From an uncultured Lachnospiraceae bacterium (GTDB lineage: Bacteria > Bacillota > Clostridia > Lachnospirales > Lachnospiraceae), in assembly GCA_910584785.1 (NCBI GenBank), contig CAJUDX010000002.1, positions 29,677-93,676 on the forward strand: DNA of 64,000 bases. The letters are read 5' to 3'. Every line of letters begins with the position of its first letter. Within the stretch, counting starts at the first letter, position 1. Both the position numbers and the translations under genes were made by a program. The notes under the pieces are model-generated. The model was not told the origin of the DNA and did no database searches. It saw nothing but the letters and a program-made list of their open reading frames with translations. Shown piece after piece: positions 54,059-61,764 of the stretch.

Positions 54059-55552
54059 ATGCCTGATTCAAAGAAAAAAGTAGCACTATTATCAAACATA
54101 ACTGCTGATCTGCTTATAAGCAAGCTGCATAGAAAATATGATTTTTACCAGCCGGAAGGCTATGACACATGGGTGCAGGAAGTGATAAATCCATCGGCGG
54201 GACTATATAATTTTGGTGCTGATGCTGTTGTTGTCCTGCTGGATGGGACAGAGGTGAGAAACTGGAAAAGCATGGAAGAGGGGAGCGGGAGGTTAGGCTT
54301 GTGGAAACAGGCCATCAGCACCCTGGTATTTAACATCACAACCTCCCCCATATTTGTTTCGACCATTGATATCCGTGAGAATCGAATTAAGTCATTGTCA
54401 GAGCGAAAGCACAGGTATGCGTGGGGGAATGAATGGTATCAGTTCGCACAGGAGCTGGCAGAAAATAAACGCAATGTATATATCTTTGACCTTGCCGACA
54501 CGATTTGGGATAAGAATTTATCTATCGTATTCTGGGAGGATTTTGAACTGAAGAACGAAGCGGGAGAATACGGCCCGGATATCCTCTTACATGTCGTGGG
54601 GGAAAACCTTGGTCAGACCTGCGGAAATATTCTGGCACAGAGTTATGAGGCGATGGCAAAGATGAAGCCGGATGCACTTCTGGTGCTCGGCGACACGAAT
54701 AGTTGTTTATCAGCCATTTCCGCTAAACGCCTTCACATTCCGATCTTCCATATGGAAGCCGGTAATCGCTGCAAGGACGAGTGTCTTCCAGAGGAGACCA
54801 ACCGCCGCATTGTGGATGTAATCTCTGATGTCAACCTGCCTTATTCGGAACCGGCAAGAAAATATCTCCATGAAATGGGGATGCCCAAGGAGCGCACCTA
54901 TGTGACAGGAAGTCCAATGGCGGAGGTGCTGCGCGGCAATCTGGACAAGATTGAAGCATCTGATGTGCTGGAGCGGCTGGAGTTGGAGTCAGATAAGTAT
55001 ATCCTGCTTTCCGCACACAGAGAAGAAAACATGGATACGGAAAAGAACTTCACCAGCCTCTTCACAGCAGTTAATGCACTGGCGGAAAAGTACAATATGC
55101 CGATTTTATATTCCTGTCACCCAAGGAGCAGGAAACAGCTGGAAAAGAGTGGTTTTAAACTTGATCCGAGGGTGAGAGTGAACGAGCCGCTGGGCTTTAA
55201 CGATTACAATAAGCTGCAAATGAACGCTCTTGCTGTCGTATCTGATTCTGGCACACTTCCAGAGGAGAGCAGCTTTTACCTGAGCATAGGGCATCCGATG
55301 GCGGCGGTGTGTATCCGCACTTCCACAGAACGCCCGGAAGCCTTGGAGTCTGGTAATTTCATTTTGGCGGGTATCACTACAAATGAATTGCTGCAGGCGA
55401 CGGATATGGCGATTAATATGAAGAAAAAAGGTATCCTCGGCAAGCCCTGTCCTGATTATATGGACGAAAATGTATCCATGAAGGTTGTTCGGATTATCCA
55501 GGGATATGTGAATGTGGTAAATAAAATGGTGTGGAGAAAAACGGATGAATAG
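54059..55552 (+). CDS. Chimera: FkbH-type N-terminal domain fused to truncated UDP-GlcNAc 2-epimerase (CapG/WecB-like)
   Basis: A 497-residue protein in two unlike parts. Residues about 5-150 (KKVALLSNITADLL, then WVQEVINPSAGLYNFGADAV) resemble the N-terminal domain of FkbH-family proteins; their HAD domain is missing. From about 155 to the end (NLSIVFWEDFEL, LVLGDTNSCLSAI, FHMEAGNRC, SAHREENMD, VVSDSGTLPEESSF) it follows CapG/WecB-type 2-epimerases, but their first 40-45 residues, with the GTRPE nucleotide-binding motif, are absent. ATG 54059 follows GGGAG; a GTG ten codons upstream is an alternative. An in-frame deletion joining two genes is the simplest origin (junction near 54510). The epimerase is probably inactive. 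Confidence 0.7.
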   Translation: MPDSKKKVALLSNITADLLISKLHRKYDFYQPEGYDTWVQEVINPSAGLYNFGADAVVVLLDGTEVRNWKSMEEGSGRLGLWKQAISTLVFNITTSPIFVSTIDIRENRIKSLSERKHRYAWGNEWYQFAQELAENKRNVYIFDLADTIWDKNLSIVFWEDFELKNEAGEYGPDILLHVVGENLGQTCGNILAQSYEAMAKMKPDALLVLGDTNSCLSAISAKRLHIPIFHMEAGNRCKDECLPEETNRRIVDVISDVNLPYSEPARKYLHEMGMPKERTYVTGSPMAEVLRGNLDKIEASDVLERLELESDKYILLSAHREENMDTEKNFTSLFTAVNALAEKYNMPILYSCHPRSRKQLEKSGFKLDPRVRVNEPLGFNDYNKLQMNALAVVSDSGTLPEESSFYLSIGHPMAAVCIRTSTERPEALESGNFILAGITTNELLQATDMAINMKKKGILGKPCPDYMDENVSMKVVRIIQGYVNVVNKMVWRKTDE

Positions 55553-56190
55553 GAAAAATCTTGCTTTCATGTTATATCAATGTATTAATTCTTTTCCATT
55601 CAATAACAAAAAGCGTGGAAAAATTAATGTTGTGAATGACGGAGCTATACTGTTAAAATGCAGAATGCATAGTACAGGAGTCGGAAATAAGTTGATTTTT
55701 CGTGAGGGGGGGGGTATTTCGCAACTGCGAATTTGTGTTTATCGGCGATAATAATGTAATCGAATTTGGTGCGGATTGCCATGCTGCATCAGGTTCATTT
55801 TATATTGAAGATTCGAATAATTCCATTGTCACAGGCGATCATACAAATTATGCAGGAAAGATTCATATTGCATGCACAGAATCAACGAATATCAAAGTGG
55901 GAGATAATTGCTTATTTTCATCTGAAATTGTGATACGAAGCGGTGACTCGCATTCTATTGTTGCTATTAATGGTGAAAGAATTAATCATGCGAAGGATGT
56001 AACCATCCAGAGCCATGTATGGATCGGTTTCCGAGTGTTAATTACAAAAGGCGCGTTGATATCGGAAAACACCATTGTTGGAACGGGCGCTGTTGTAACC
56101 AATTCATTTGCAGAGGGAAATGTAGTACTTGCAGGAGTGCCGGCAAAGATTGTAAAGCGAGATGTAAACTGGACAAATAAAAGAATTTAA
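55545..56190 (+). pseudogene. Hexapeptide acetyltransferase, frameshifted at a G9 run
   Basis: Left-handed beta-helix acyltransferase of about 215 residues split in two frames. The first frame (ATG 55545, GGAG upstream) reads VNDGAILLKCRMHSTGVGNKLIF, then enters nine G (55706-55714) and soon stops. The next frame resumes with VFRNCEFVFIGDNNVIEFGADC and hexapeptide repeats to TIVGTGAVV and LAGVPAKIVKRD. Removing one G gives a seamless protein. It overlaps the upstream gene by eight bases and precedes capF. A probable O-acetyltransferase of the surface polysaccharide, in the off phase, decayed, or miscalled in a homopolymer. Confidence 0.8.
55706..55714 (+). repeat. Poly-G tract (9 G) at the frame break
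   Basis: The longest G run I noticed in the window, located at the exact junction of the two acetyltransferase frames. Eight G would be in frame. Confidence 0.8.
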
Positions 56191-56207
56191 TGGTAAAGGT
56201 GAAAGAT

Positions 56208-57410
56208 ATGAACATATTAGTGGTCGGGGCAAAGGGCATGGTCGGAACCGCCCTGTGTAATAATCTCAAGAATATTCAGGATGGTAAGAACAGGACAAGA
56301 CCGGGGATCATGATTGAAGAGATTTATGAGTATGATATTGACTCCACGATGGAGCAGCTGGATGTGTGGTGCGGAAAAGCAGATTTCGTTTTTAATCTGG
56401 CAGGGGTGAACCGCCCGGAAAAACCGGAAGATTTTATGAAAGGGAACTTCGGATTTGTGTCTGAACTGCTGGATATGCTCAAAAAACACAAGAATAAGGC
56501 TACGATTATGCTTTCCTCATCTATTCAAGCCACACTTTCAGGTCGGTTTGGCAATTCAGAGTATGGCAAAAGTAAAAAGGCCGGGGAGGATCTGTTCTTT
56601 AGTTATAGGGAAGAAACCGGCGCAAAGGTGGCTGTCTATCGTTTTCCGAATCTGATGGGACACTCCAGACCGAAATATAACTCTGCGGTATCTACTTTTT
56701 GCTGGGCTGTGGCGGATGACGAGCCATTTACGATTAATGGCCGTTCCACGGAACTGGAACTGCTTTATATTGACGATCTGGTAGAGGGAATGTTTGACCT
56801 TCTGGAAGGCAAAGAGCAGCACTGTGCGTTTGACGGAGTAGAAACGATACGCGATCCAGCTGGCCGATATTGTTGTGTTCCTATTACGCACAAGGTTACT
56901 TTGGGGGAGATCGCAGATTTATTGCAGGAGTTTAAACGACAGCCGAAAACACTGCTGATGCCGAAGATGCCGGAGGGGAGCTTTGCGAAGAAGCTGTACA
57001 GCCTGTATTTGACCTATCTGCCCAAAGAAAAATTTAAGTATCCATTGACGATGAATGTAGATAATCGGGGTAGCTTCACGGAGTTAGTTCACACAGAGGG
57101 CTGTGGGCAGGTAAGCATCAATATAAGCAAGCCTGGAATTAAGAAGGGTGAGCACTGGCATAACTCTAAATGGGAGCTGTTTATTGTGGTGCACGGTCAT
57201 GGTTTAATCCAGGAACGAAATATTAACACAGGCGAGATGGTGGAATTTGAAGTCAGCGGTGATAAAATGGAAGCTGTGTATATGATCCCTGGCTGGACAC
57301 ACAATATCATCAATCTGTCAGATGCGGAAGATTTGGTAACAGTGATGACTTGCAATGAGGTATTTAATCCGGCGAAGCCGGATACCTTTGGAGAGCCGGT
57401 GAATAAGTAA
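56208..57410 (+). CDS. capF: CapF-type bifunctional reductase/epimerase
   Basis: NAD(P)-dependent SDR enzyme with a C-terminal zinc cupin, about 400 residues. MNILVVGAKGMVGTAL opens the Rossmann fold, FNLAGVNRPE and the catalytic YGKSKKAGE follow, and the cupin (about 275-395) shows KKGEHWHNSKWELFIVVHG. In Staphylococcus, CapE, CapF and CapG make UDP-N-acetyl-L-fucosamine. CapG is represented here only by a truncated chimera, and no CapE is in the window. AAAGGTG precedes ATG 56208. Its last 47 bases overlap the convergent GNAT gene. Confidence 0.9.
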   Translation: MNILVVGAKGMVGTALCNNLKNIQDGKNRTRPGIMIEEIYEYDIDSTMEQLDVWCGKADFVFNLAGVNRPEKPEDFMKGNFGFVSELLDMLKKHKNKATIMLSSSIQATLSGRFGNSEYGKSKKAGEDLFFSYREETGAKVAVYRFPNLMGHSRPKYNSAVSTFCWAVADDEPFTINGRSTELELLYIDDLVEGMFDLLEGKEQHCAFDGVETIRDPAGRYCCVPITHKVTLGEIADLLQEFKRQPKTLLMPKMPEGSFAKKLYSLYLTYLPKEKFKYPLTMNVDNRGSFTELVHTEGCGQVSINISKPGIKKGEHWHNSKWELFIVVHGHGLIQERNINTGEMVEFEVSGDKMEAVYMIPGWTHNIINLSDAEDLVTVMTCNEVFNPAKPDTFGEPVNK

Positions 57411-57915
57411 TTCCATAAACATAGATATTCCGAGGCTTTCCATAGCCGTCGGTTCGGCTTTGATGGAGGCATTCCTGCCTGAACCCACATTTTTCACATA
57501 ATTTTTGGGAAGCAATATTGTGTTCCTGAATATTAGCATACAGGTGATGCAGGCCAAGTTCATGAAATGCATAAAAAACAAGGGTGTTTATGGCATCTTT
57601 AGCATATCCTTTGTTCCGGGCAGATGCTTTCAGCTTAATGTAAATCTCTGCCGATTTGTAATTGAAATCTATATGGGAAAGGATAATCATTCCCCAGCCA
57701 GTTTGCGGATTTTCCTTATCAGCAATAATGCAGAGCAGATGACGGGCTGAATTTTGCAGAGAATAGAATACACGTATCGAATGCATAGGGGATTTAGGAG
57801 AAGCGTATCCGCCGGTTACTTTTGTTACGGTTACATCCTGGCTTAAATCCAGAAACAAATCTTTATCCTGGTCATTCATTGTTCTTAGAATCACCTGATT
57901 TCCTGCAATTTCCAT
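57364..57915 (-). CDS. GNAT-family N-acetyltransferase
   Basis: A 183-residue acetyltransferase of the RimJ/RimL-like type. The family elements are visible: VILRTMNDQDKDLFLDLS at the start, GWGMIILSHID, IKLKASARNKGYAKDAINTLV with the acetyl-CoA-binding R/G-x-G-x-A pattern, and NIASQKLCEKCGFRQEC. The substrate is unknown. ATG 57915 follows GGGAG by ten bases; ATG 57936 is possible. It faces the polysaccharide cluster and overlaps capF by 47 bases. Confidence 0.85.
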   Translation of the reverse strand: MEIAGNQVILRTMNDQDKDLFLDLSQDVTVTKVTGGYASPKSPMHSIRVFYSLQNSARHLLCIIADKENPQTGWGMIILSHIDFNYKSAEIYIKLKASARNKGYAKDAINTLVFYAFHELGLHHLYANIQEHNIASQKLCEKCGFRQECLHQSRTDGYGKPRNIYVYGITYSPALQRYPASPD

Positions 57916-57936
57916 AAAAATCCATCTCCCTATCAC

Positions 57937-58373
57937 GTTGATTATGAACTATCATAACACATTTTCTCTTAATTTGTCTTATTTTTATCTGTTTTTTTTG
58001 TCCCTGAGATTTTCAGGCGACCAGTATAGTTATTTTTCAATGGTATCTATAGCTTTAAATTTATATACCCTATTATACACTCTATTACACACTCTATAAG
58101 AAAAAATATAGTTTACAAGCAAAGGCAGAGATGGTAAAGTGAAGGAAATGGTGGCTGTGGGAAAATTCGTTTCCGGGATTATGATTACCAATATCCGTAT
58201 GCTGTTTGGCTATCATGTCGCAGGGCTTTGGAGATGGTTTGTTATGGAATACTGTCGCTATTTTGAGATGTTTTTTGCATAAAATCAGCAGTAATTGTGG
58301 TATTCTATTTATAGTACAAAGCTTATCCGTTATTCGAAGATAGAAAATTTTGGAGATTGCAAAGGAAAGAGAC
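57937..58373. other. Intergenic region before the Y-family polymerase
   Basis: 437 bases. It holds an AT-rich stretch with a near-tandem 12-base repeat (CTATTATACACT at 58070-58081, CTATTACACACT at 58082-58093). A 47-codon GTG frame (58139-58282) reads as a hydrophobic peptide with no family match and a poor ribosome site. No LexA-type box was found here. Confidence 0.4.
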
Positions 58374-59900
58374 ATGGATAAAAGCCGCAGCTATATTGCA
58401 ATTGATTTGAAATCCTTTTATGCATCGGTGGAATGTGTGGAGCGGCAGTTAAATCCGCTGACAGCAAACTTAGTTGTGGCGGATGCTTCAAGGACGGAGA
58501 AAACCATTTGCCTTGCCGTATCCCCCTCGCTGAAGGCATATGGGATTCCCGGAAGGGCTAGACTGTTTGAGGTGGTTTCGCGGGTAAAGGAAATTAATGC
58601 CGGGCGCAGGCGTAAAGCACCCGGAAAGCAGTTTACCGGTTCTTCTTACCTTGCCACGGACCTGGAAGAACACCCAGAATGGGCGCTTGCCTATATTATC
58701 GCACCTCCCCGGATGGCATTTTATATGGAATATAGTACCATTATCTATCATATTTACCTGAAATACATTGCGCCGGAAGATATCCATGTGTATTCGGTGG
58801 ATGAGGTGTTTATGGATGTAACGAATTATCTGGATACTTACGGGCAGACGCCCAGGGAACTTGCGTCAGCGATTATTCTTGATGTTCTTAAGAGCACAGG
58901 CATAACCGCAACGGCTGGAATCGGGACAAACCTTTATTTATGCAAGGTTGCCATGGATATTGTGGCAAAACATGTTCAGCCAGATGCGAACGGGGTGCGT
59001 ATTGCAGAACTTGATGAAATAAGTTACCGGAAGCATTTGTGGAGTCACCGCCCGCTTACGGATTTCTGGCGGGTCGGGCACGGAATCCAGAAGAAGCTGG
59101 AAGAGACAGGGCTGTTTACCATGGGCGATATTGCCCGCTGTTCGCTGGGGAGTGAGCATGATTATTATAACGAAGAACTTCTTTATCATCTTTTTGGCGT
59201 CAATGCAGAACTCTTAATTGACCATGCCTGGGGATGGGAGCCGACGTCGATGGACTTAATTAAAGCTTATCAGCCGGAATCGAACAGTATAAGTTCCGGT
59301 CAGGTGCTTCCCCGTCCTTACAGCGCGGAAAAGGGAAGGCTGATTGTTCGCGAGATGACCGAACAGCTGGTTTTGGAACTTGTGGAGAAGAAAATGCTGA
59401 CCGACCAGATGGTTCTCACCATCGGTTACGACAGGGATAATCTGCTTGATGATAAAATTAAAGAGAGCTATCATGGTGAGATTACCACTGACCGCTATGG
59501 ACGAAAGGTTCCCAAACACGCGCATGGGACGATAAACCTTGAACGCCGGACATCATCCACGCAAATCATTATGGAGTCAGTTCTGGGGCTTTACGACCGC
59601 ATGATTAATCCGAATCTTCTGCTGCGGCGTGTGACGATCACAGCGAACCATTTGCTGGATGAAGATCAGGTAGTGAAGGAAGGAAACTATGAGCAGTTGG
59701 ATTTATTTACTGATTATGCTGCCCTGGAGAGGGAACAGGAGGAAAAAGAACGGCAGCTTTCCAAGGAAAGAAAATTACAGGAAGCTATGTTGTCCATAAA
59801 AAAGAAATATGGGAAAAATGCTATTTTAAAAGGAACGAATCTCCAAGAAGGAGCCACGGCAATAGAACGCAACCGTCAGATTGGAGGGCATAAAGCATGA
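58374..59900 (+). CDS. Y-family DNA polymerase (UmuC/UvrX-like)
   Basis: Translesion polymerase, about 508 residues. Motifs: AIDLKSFYASVECVERQLNP with the first catalytic Asp, YGIPGRARLFE, the catalytic SVDEVFMDVTNYL (Asp-Glu near 138), TATAGIGTNLYLCKVAMD and a helix-hairpin-helix region near 215. It resembles the accessory UmuC-like polymerases of Firmicutes rather than chromosomal DinB. AGGAAAGAG lies before ATG 58374. The gene is followed by a YolD-like gene, the usual partner. Confidence 0.92.
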   Translation: MDKSRSYIAIDLKSFYASVECVERQLNPLTANLVVADASRTEKTICLAVSPSLKAYGIPGRARLFEVVSRVKEINAGRRRKAPGKQFTGSSYLATDLEEHPEWALAYIIAPPRMAFYMEYSTIIYHIYLKYIAPEDIHVYSVDEVFMDVTNYLDTYGQTPRELASAIILDVLKSTGITATAGIGTNLYLCKVAMDIVAKHVQPDANGVRIAELDEISYRKHLWSHRPLTDFWRVGHGIQKKLEETGLFTMGDIARCSLGSEHDYYNEELLYHLFGVNAELLIDHAWGWEPTSMDLIKAYQPESNSISSGQVLPRPYSAEKGRLIVREMTEQLVLELVEKKMLTDQMVLTIGYDRDNLLDDKIKESYHGEITTDRYGRKVPKHAHGTINLERRTSSTQIIMESVLGLYDRMINPNLLLRRVTITANHLLDEDQVVKEGNYEQLDLFTDYAALEREQEEKERQLSKERKLQEAMLSIKKKYGKNAILKGTNLQEGATAIERNRQIGGHKA

Positions 59901-59946
59901 GTGTGCAGGGGAGATATGGATGAAAGCGGGTTAAGGGGAATAAGGC

Positions 59947-60141
59947 ATGAAATCACAGGAAGATCATCAATACGACGATATTTTAATGTTTCCGTACCAT
60001 GGTTCCAAGCGGCATTCCAGGATGCCGTTATTAAACCGTGCGGCACAGTTTGCGCCCTTTGCCGCGCTGAATGGATATGATGCAGCGATTCAGGAAGCAG
60101 CGCAGAGGGCGGTTTTCAGCAGTGAATCTTCAGACACATAA
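59947..60141 (+). CDS. YolD-like small protein
   Basis: A 64-residue protein with the YolD-family core PYHGSKRHSRMPLLNRAAQF followed by APFAALNGYDAAI. YolD-like genes commonly sit beside UmuC-like polymerases in Firmicutes plasmids, phages and chromosomes and are thought to help in translesion synthesis; the biochemical role is not settled. It lies 46 bases after the polymerase, and its last 12 bases overlap the convergent small gene. Confidence 0.85.
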   Translation: MKSQEDHQYDDILMFPYHGSKRHSRMPLLNRAAQFAPFAALNGYDAAIQEAAQRAVFSSESSDT

Positions 60142-60402
60142 GCGGGAAAGGTGCCACTCATGAGCAAAATAGTTATACCAGAGTGTAAAGTTTTTCCTGC
60201 TCCCATTAAGGATGGCAGAACATGAAAAATTTGCACCTACGCGGTTATAGCTCTGGTCTTCGGACAGTATTTTATCAATAGTAACTGTGACGAGTTCCCC
60301 GGTTTTATCCCGGAAGCGGAACCTCATGGGGGTAATTTTTCCGTTTGTGTCCGTGCAGGAAATCATCTGCACTGGAATATTAACACACAATATGCTTTCC
60401 AC
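60130..60402 (-). CDS. Small conserved-looking protein opposing the polymerase unit
   Basis: A 90-residue beta-rich protein (MESILCVNIPVQMISCTDTN, later GELVTVTIDKIL and FTLWYNYFAHEWHL). I do not know its function; similar small proteins near UmuC-like genes of Clostridia are my recollection only. Starts at GTG with AAGGAG eight bases upstream on the minus strand. A consensus-like promoter with a LexA box lies 37-66 bases upstream, which argues for a real SOS-regulated gene. Confidence 0.7.
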   Translation of the reverse strand: MESILCVNIPVQMISCTDTNGKITPMRFRFRDKTGELVTVTIDKILSEDQSYNRVGANFSCSAILNGSRKNFTLWYNYFAHEWHLSRLCV

Positions 60403-60438
60403 TTTGATAGACTCCTTTCCAGATGGTCTTCTATAAGG

Positions 60439-60468
60439 ATCATAACATAGAGAACATATGTTTGTAAA
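60439..60468 (-). promoter_or_regulatory. LexA-box promoter (SOS)
   Basis: Reading leftward: TTTACA (60468-60463), an 18-base spacer, TATGAT (60444-60439). GAACATATGTTT (60452-60463) in the spacer matches the Bacillus-type SOS box core GAAC-RNRY-GTTY at all 12 positions. It drives the minus-strand gene starting at 60402. Confidence 0.65.
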
Positions 60469-60595
60469 TGGGTGAATATGTGCAGATTTGGAATTTTATG
60501 GATGACTATAAGATAATATCAGAAATCAGCAGAGATGCTATGGCAATTGAGAAAACGGCAGATGGTTGATTGGCATTCATTACAGGAGAAATTGT

Positions 60596-60682
60596 ATGAG
60601 TGATTCAATGATGAGAAAACAGAAATTAAAACATAAAAAATATCGTTATAGCTGCATCAACAGAAAAAAAGAACAAAAATAA
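60596..60682 (+). CDS. Possible 28-residue basic peptide
   Basis: ATG 60596 follows AGGAG by seven bases and opens a 28-codon frame, very rich in Lys and Arg (MRKQKLKHKKYRY, then NRKKEQK). It could be a short gene, a leader peptide or chance. No family is recognised. Confidence 0.3.
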   Translation: MSDSMMRKQKLKHKKYRYSCINRKKEQK

Positions 60683-60732
60683 GTGTGCAACGGGAATAGC
60701 ATAAAGTAAAGGAACAAAAGGAGGAAACGCAA

Positions 60733-61206
60733 ATGAGTAAAGTATTAGTCGCCTATTTTAGCGCCAGTGGTACAACGGCAAAATTAGCAAAAAACCTGGC
60801 TTTGGCAGTTGATGGTGATCTGCATGAAATTCAGCCAAAGACGCCGTATACAAGCGCGGACTTGAACTGGATGGACAAAAAGAGCAGAAGCAGTGTGGAA
60901 ATGAGTGATAAATTTTTCCGCCCTGAAATTGCAAATGGTGTAGAGTCGATGGAAGCCTATGATAAGGTTTTTGTGGCTTTCCCGATCTGGTGGTATGTTG
61001 CACCTACGATAATTAATACATTTCTTGAGCAATATGATTTTACGGGAAAAACCATCATTCCTCTTGCAACATCCGGGGGAAGCGGAATGGGAAATACAAA
61101 CCAGGAGCTTGCCCCATCCTGCCCAGGCGCAAGCTTAAAAGAGGGACAGGTATTTTCTGCGGATACGGATAAACATAGTTTAAAGGAATGGGCGAATGGA
61201 GTTTGA
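60733..61206 (+). CDS. Flavodoxin-like protein
   Basis: FMN-binding electron carrier or flavodoxin-family oxidoreductase, 157 residues. LVAYFSASGTTAKLAKNLA is the phosphate-binding loop; AFPIWWYVAPTIINTF and LATSGGSGMGNT are the isoalloxazine loops. AAGGAGG precedes the ATG. The stop overlaps the start of the following membrane-anchored protein (TGATG). Confidence 0.92.
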   Translation: MSKVLVAYFSASGTTAKLAKNLALAVDGDLHEIQPKTPYTSADLNWMDKKSRSSVEMSDKFFRPEIANGVESMEAYDKVFVAFPIWWYVAPTIINTFLEQYDFTGKTIIPLATSGGSGMGNTNQELAPSCPGASLKEGQVFSADTDKHSLKEWANGV

Positions 61207-61658
61207 TGAAGAAAATAATTTGTGTTATCGTGAGTCTTTTTTTGTTTACTGTGCTTATGCTTTTAGCTTTTTTCATTGCCGCACCGATGGTAAATGATCG
61301 CAGGGCAAAGGAAACCGCAGATAAGCTTGCAGATTTGCCGCTTCCCGATAAAACGGAATATATAGAACAGGTGTACAAGGCTGGGAAATTAGTCGGAAAT
61401 GGCAATGGAATGCAGTATTTCGGCGCAATTTTGATTAAAAGTGAACTTTCGTCCGATGAACTTCAGGAATATTATCTGAAATTTTCCGCCAATGACGGGG
61501 AGTGCGTGGTTGAACCTCAGGTGAGTGCAGAGATTAGAATAATCGAACATGCAGAACTGCGGTTCAGCACGGATATTCAGGGAAGCCAGTATTATATGGT
61601 TTACTCGTGGGGGGATAATCCTACGATTTTTCACAGCTTTGATCTCCGGGGCCATTAA
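61206..61658 (+). CDS. Membrane-anchored protein of unknown function
   Basis: A 150-residue protein with an N-terminal hydrophobic segment (about 5-25, ICVIVSLFLFTVLMLLAFF) and an extracytoplasmic mixed alpha/beta domain. Translation is coupled to the flavodoxin gene: TGATG overlap, with GGAG at 61196-61199. I recognise no family. Pairing with a flavodoxin suggests, but does not show, a link to redox stress or envelope function. Confidence 0.75.
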   Translation: MKKIICVIVSLFLFTVLMLLAFFIAAPMVNDRRAKETADKLADLPLPDKTEYIEQVYKAGKLVGNGNGMQYFGAILIKSELSSDELQEYYLKFSANDGECVVEPQVSAEIRIIEHAELRFSTDIQGSQYYMVYSWGDNPTIFHSFDLRGH

Positions 61659-61704
61659 AATTTATTGTTCAGTGATGGCTTAAAGTTTATTGTAAAGTTT
61701 ATTG
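61656..61704 (+). repeat. Iterated 12-base repeat next to the DUF134 promoter
   Basis: TAAAGTTTATTG occurs twice in tandem (61681-61692, 61693-61704), with TAAAATTTATTG at 61656-61667. The last copy runs into the -35 box, as expected for a repressor or activator operator. Confidence 0.55.
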
Positions 61705-61730
61705 CTTTTTATCGGCATTTGGGTTATACT
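61702..61730 (+). promoter_or_regulatory. Promoter of the DUF134-NifX gene
   Basis: TTGCTT (61702-61707), a 17-base spacer, TATACT (61725-61730), 34 bases before the start codon. Confidence 0.65.
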
Positions 61731-61764
61731 GTTATCGTCATATGTCGGAAATGGGGGTGGATGC

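Larger units (their letters stand above)
60403..60732. other. Intergenic region with SOS promoter and a tiny basic frame
   Basis: 330 bases. It contains the LexA-box promoter (60439-60468), a possible 28-codon frame (60596-60682), and GGAGG before the flavodoxin start. Nothing else recognisable. Confidence 0.5.

Noticed and set aside
58139..58282. 47-codon hydrophobic frame before the Y-family polymerase
   Set aside because: Poor ribosome site and no recognisable family; not listed as a gene.
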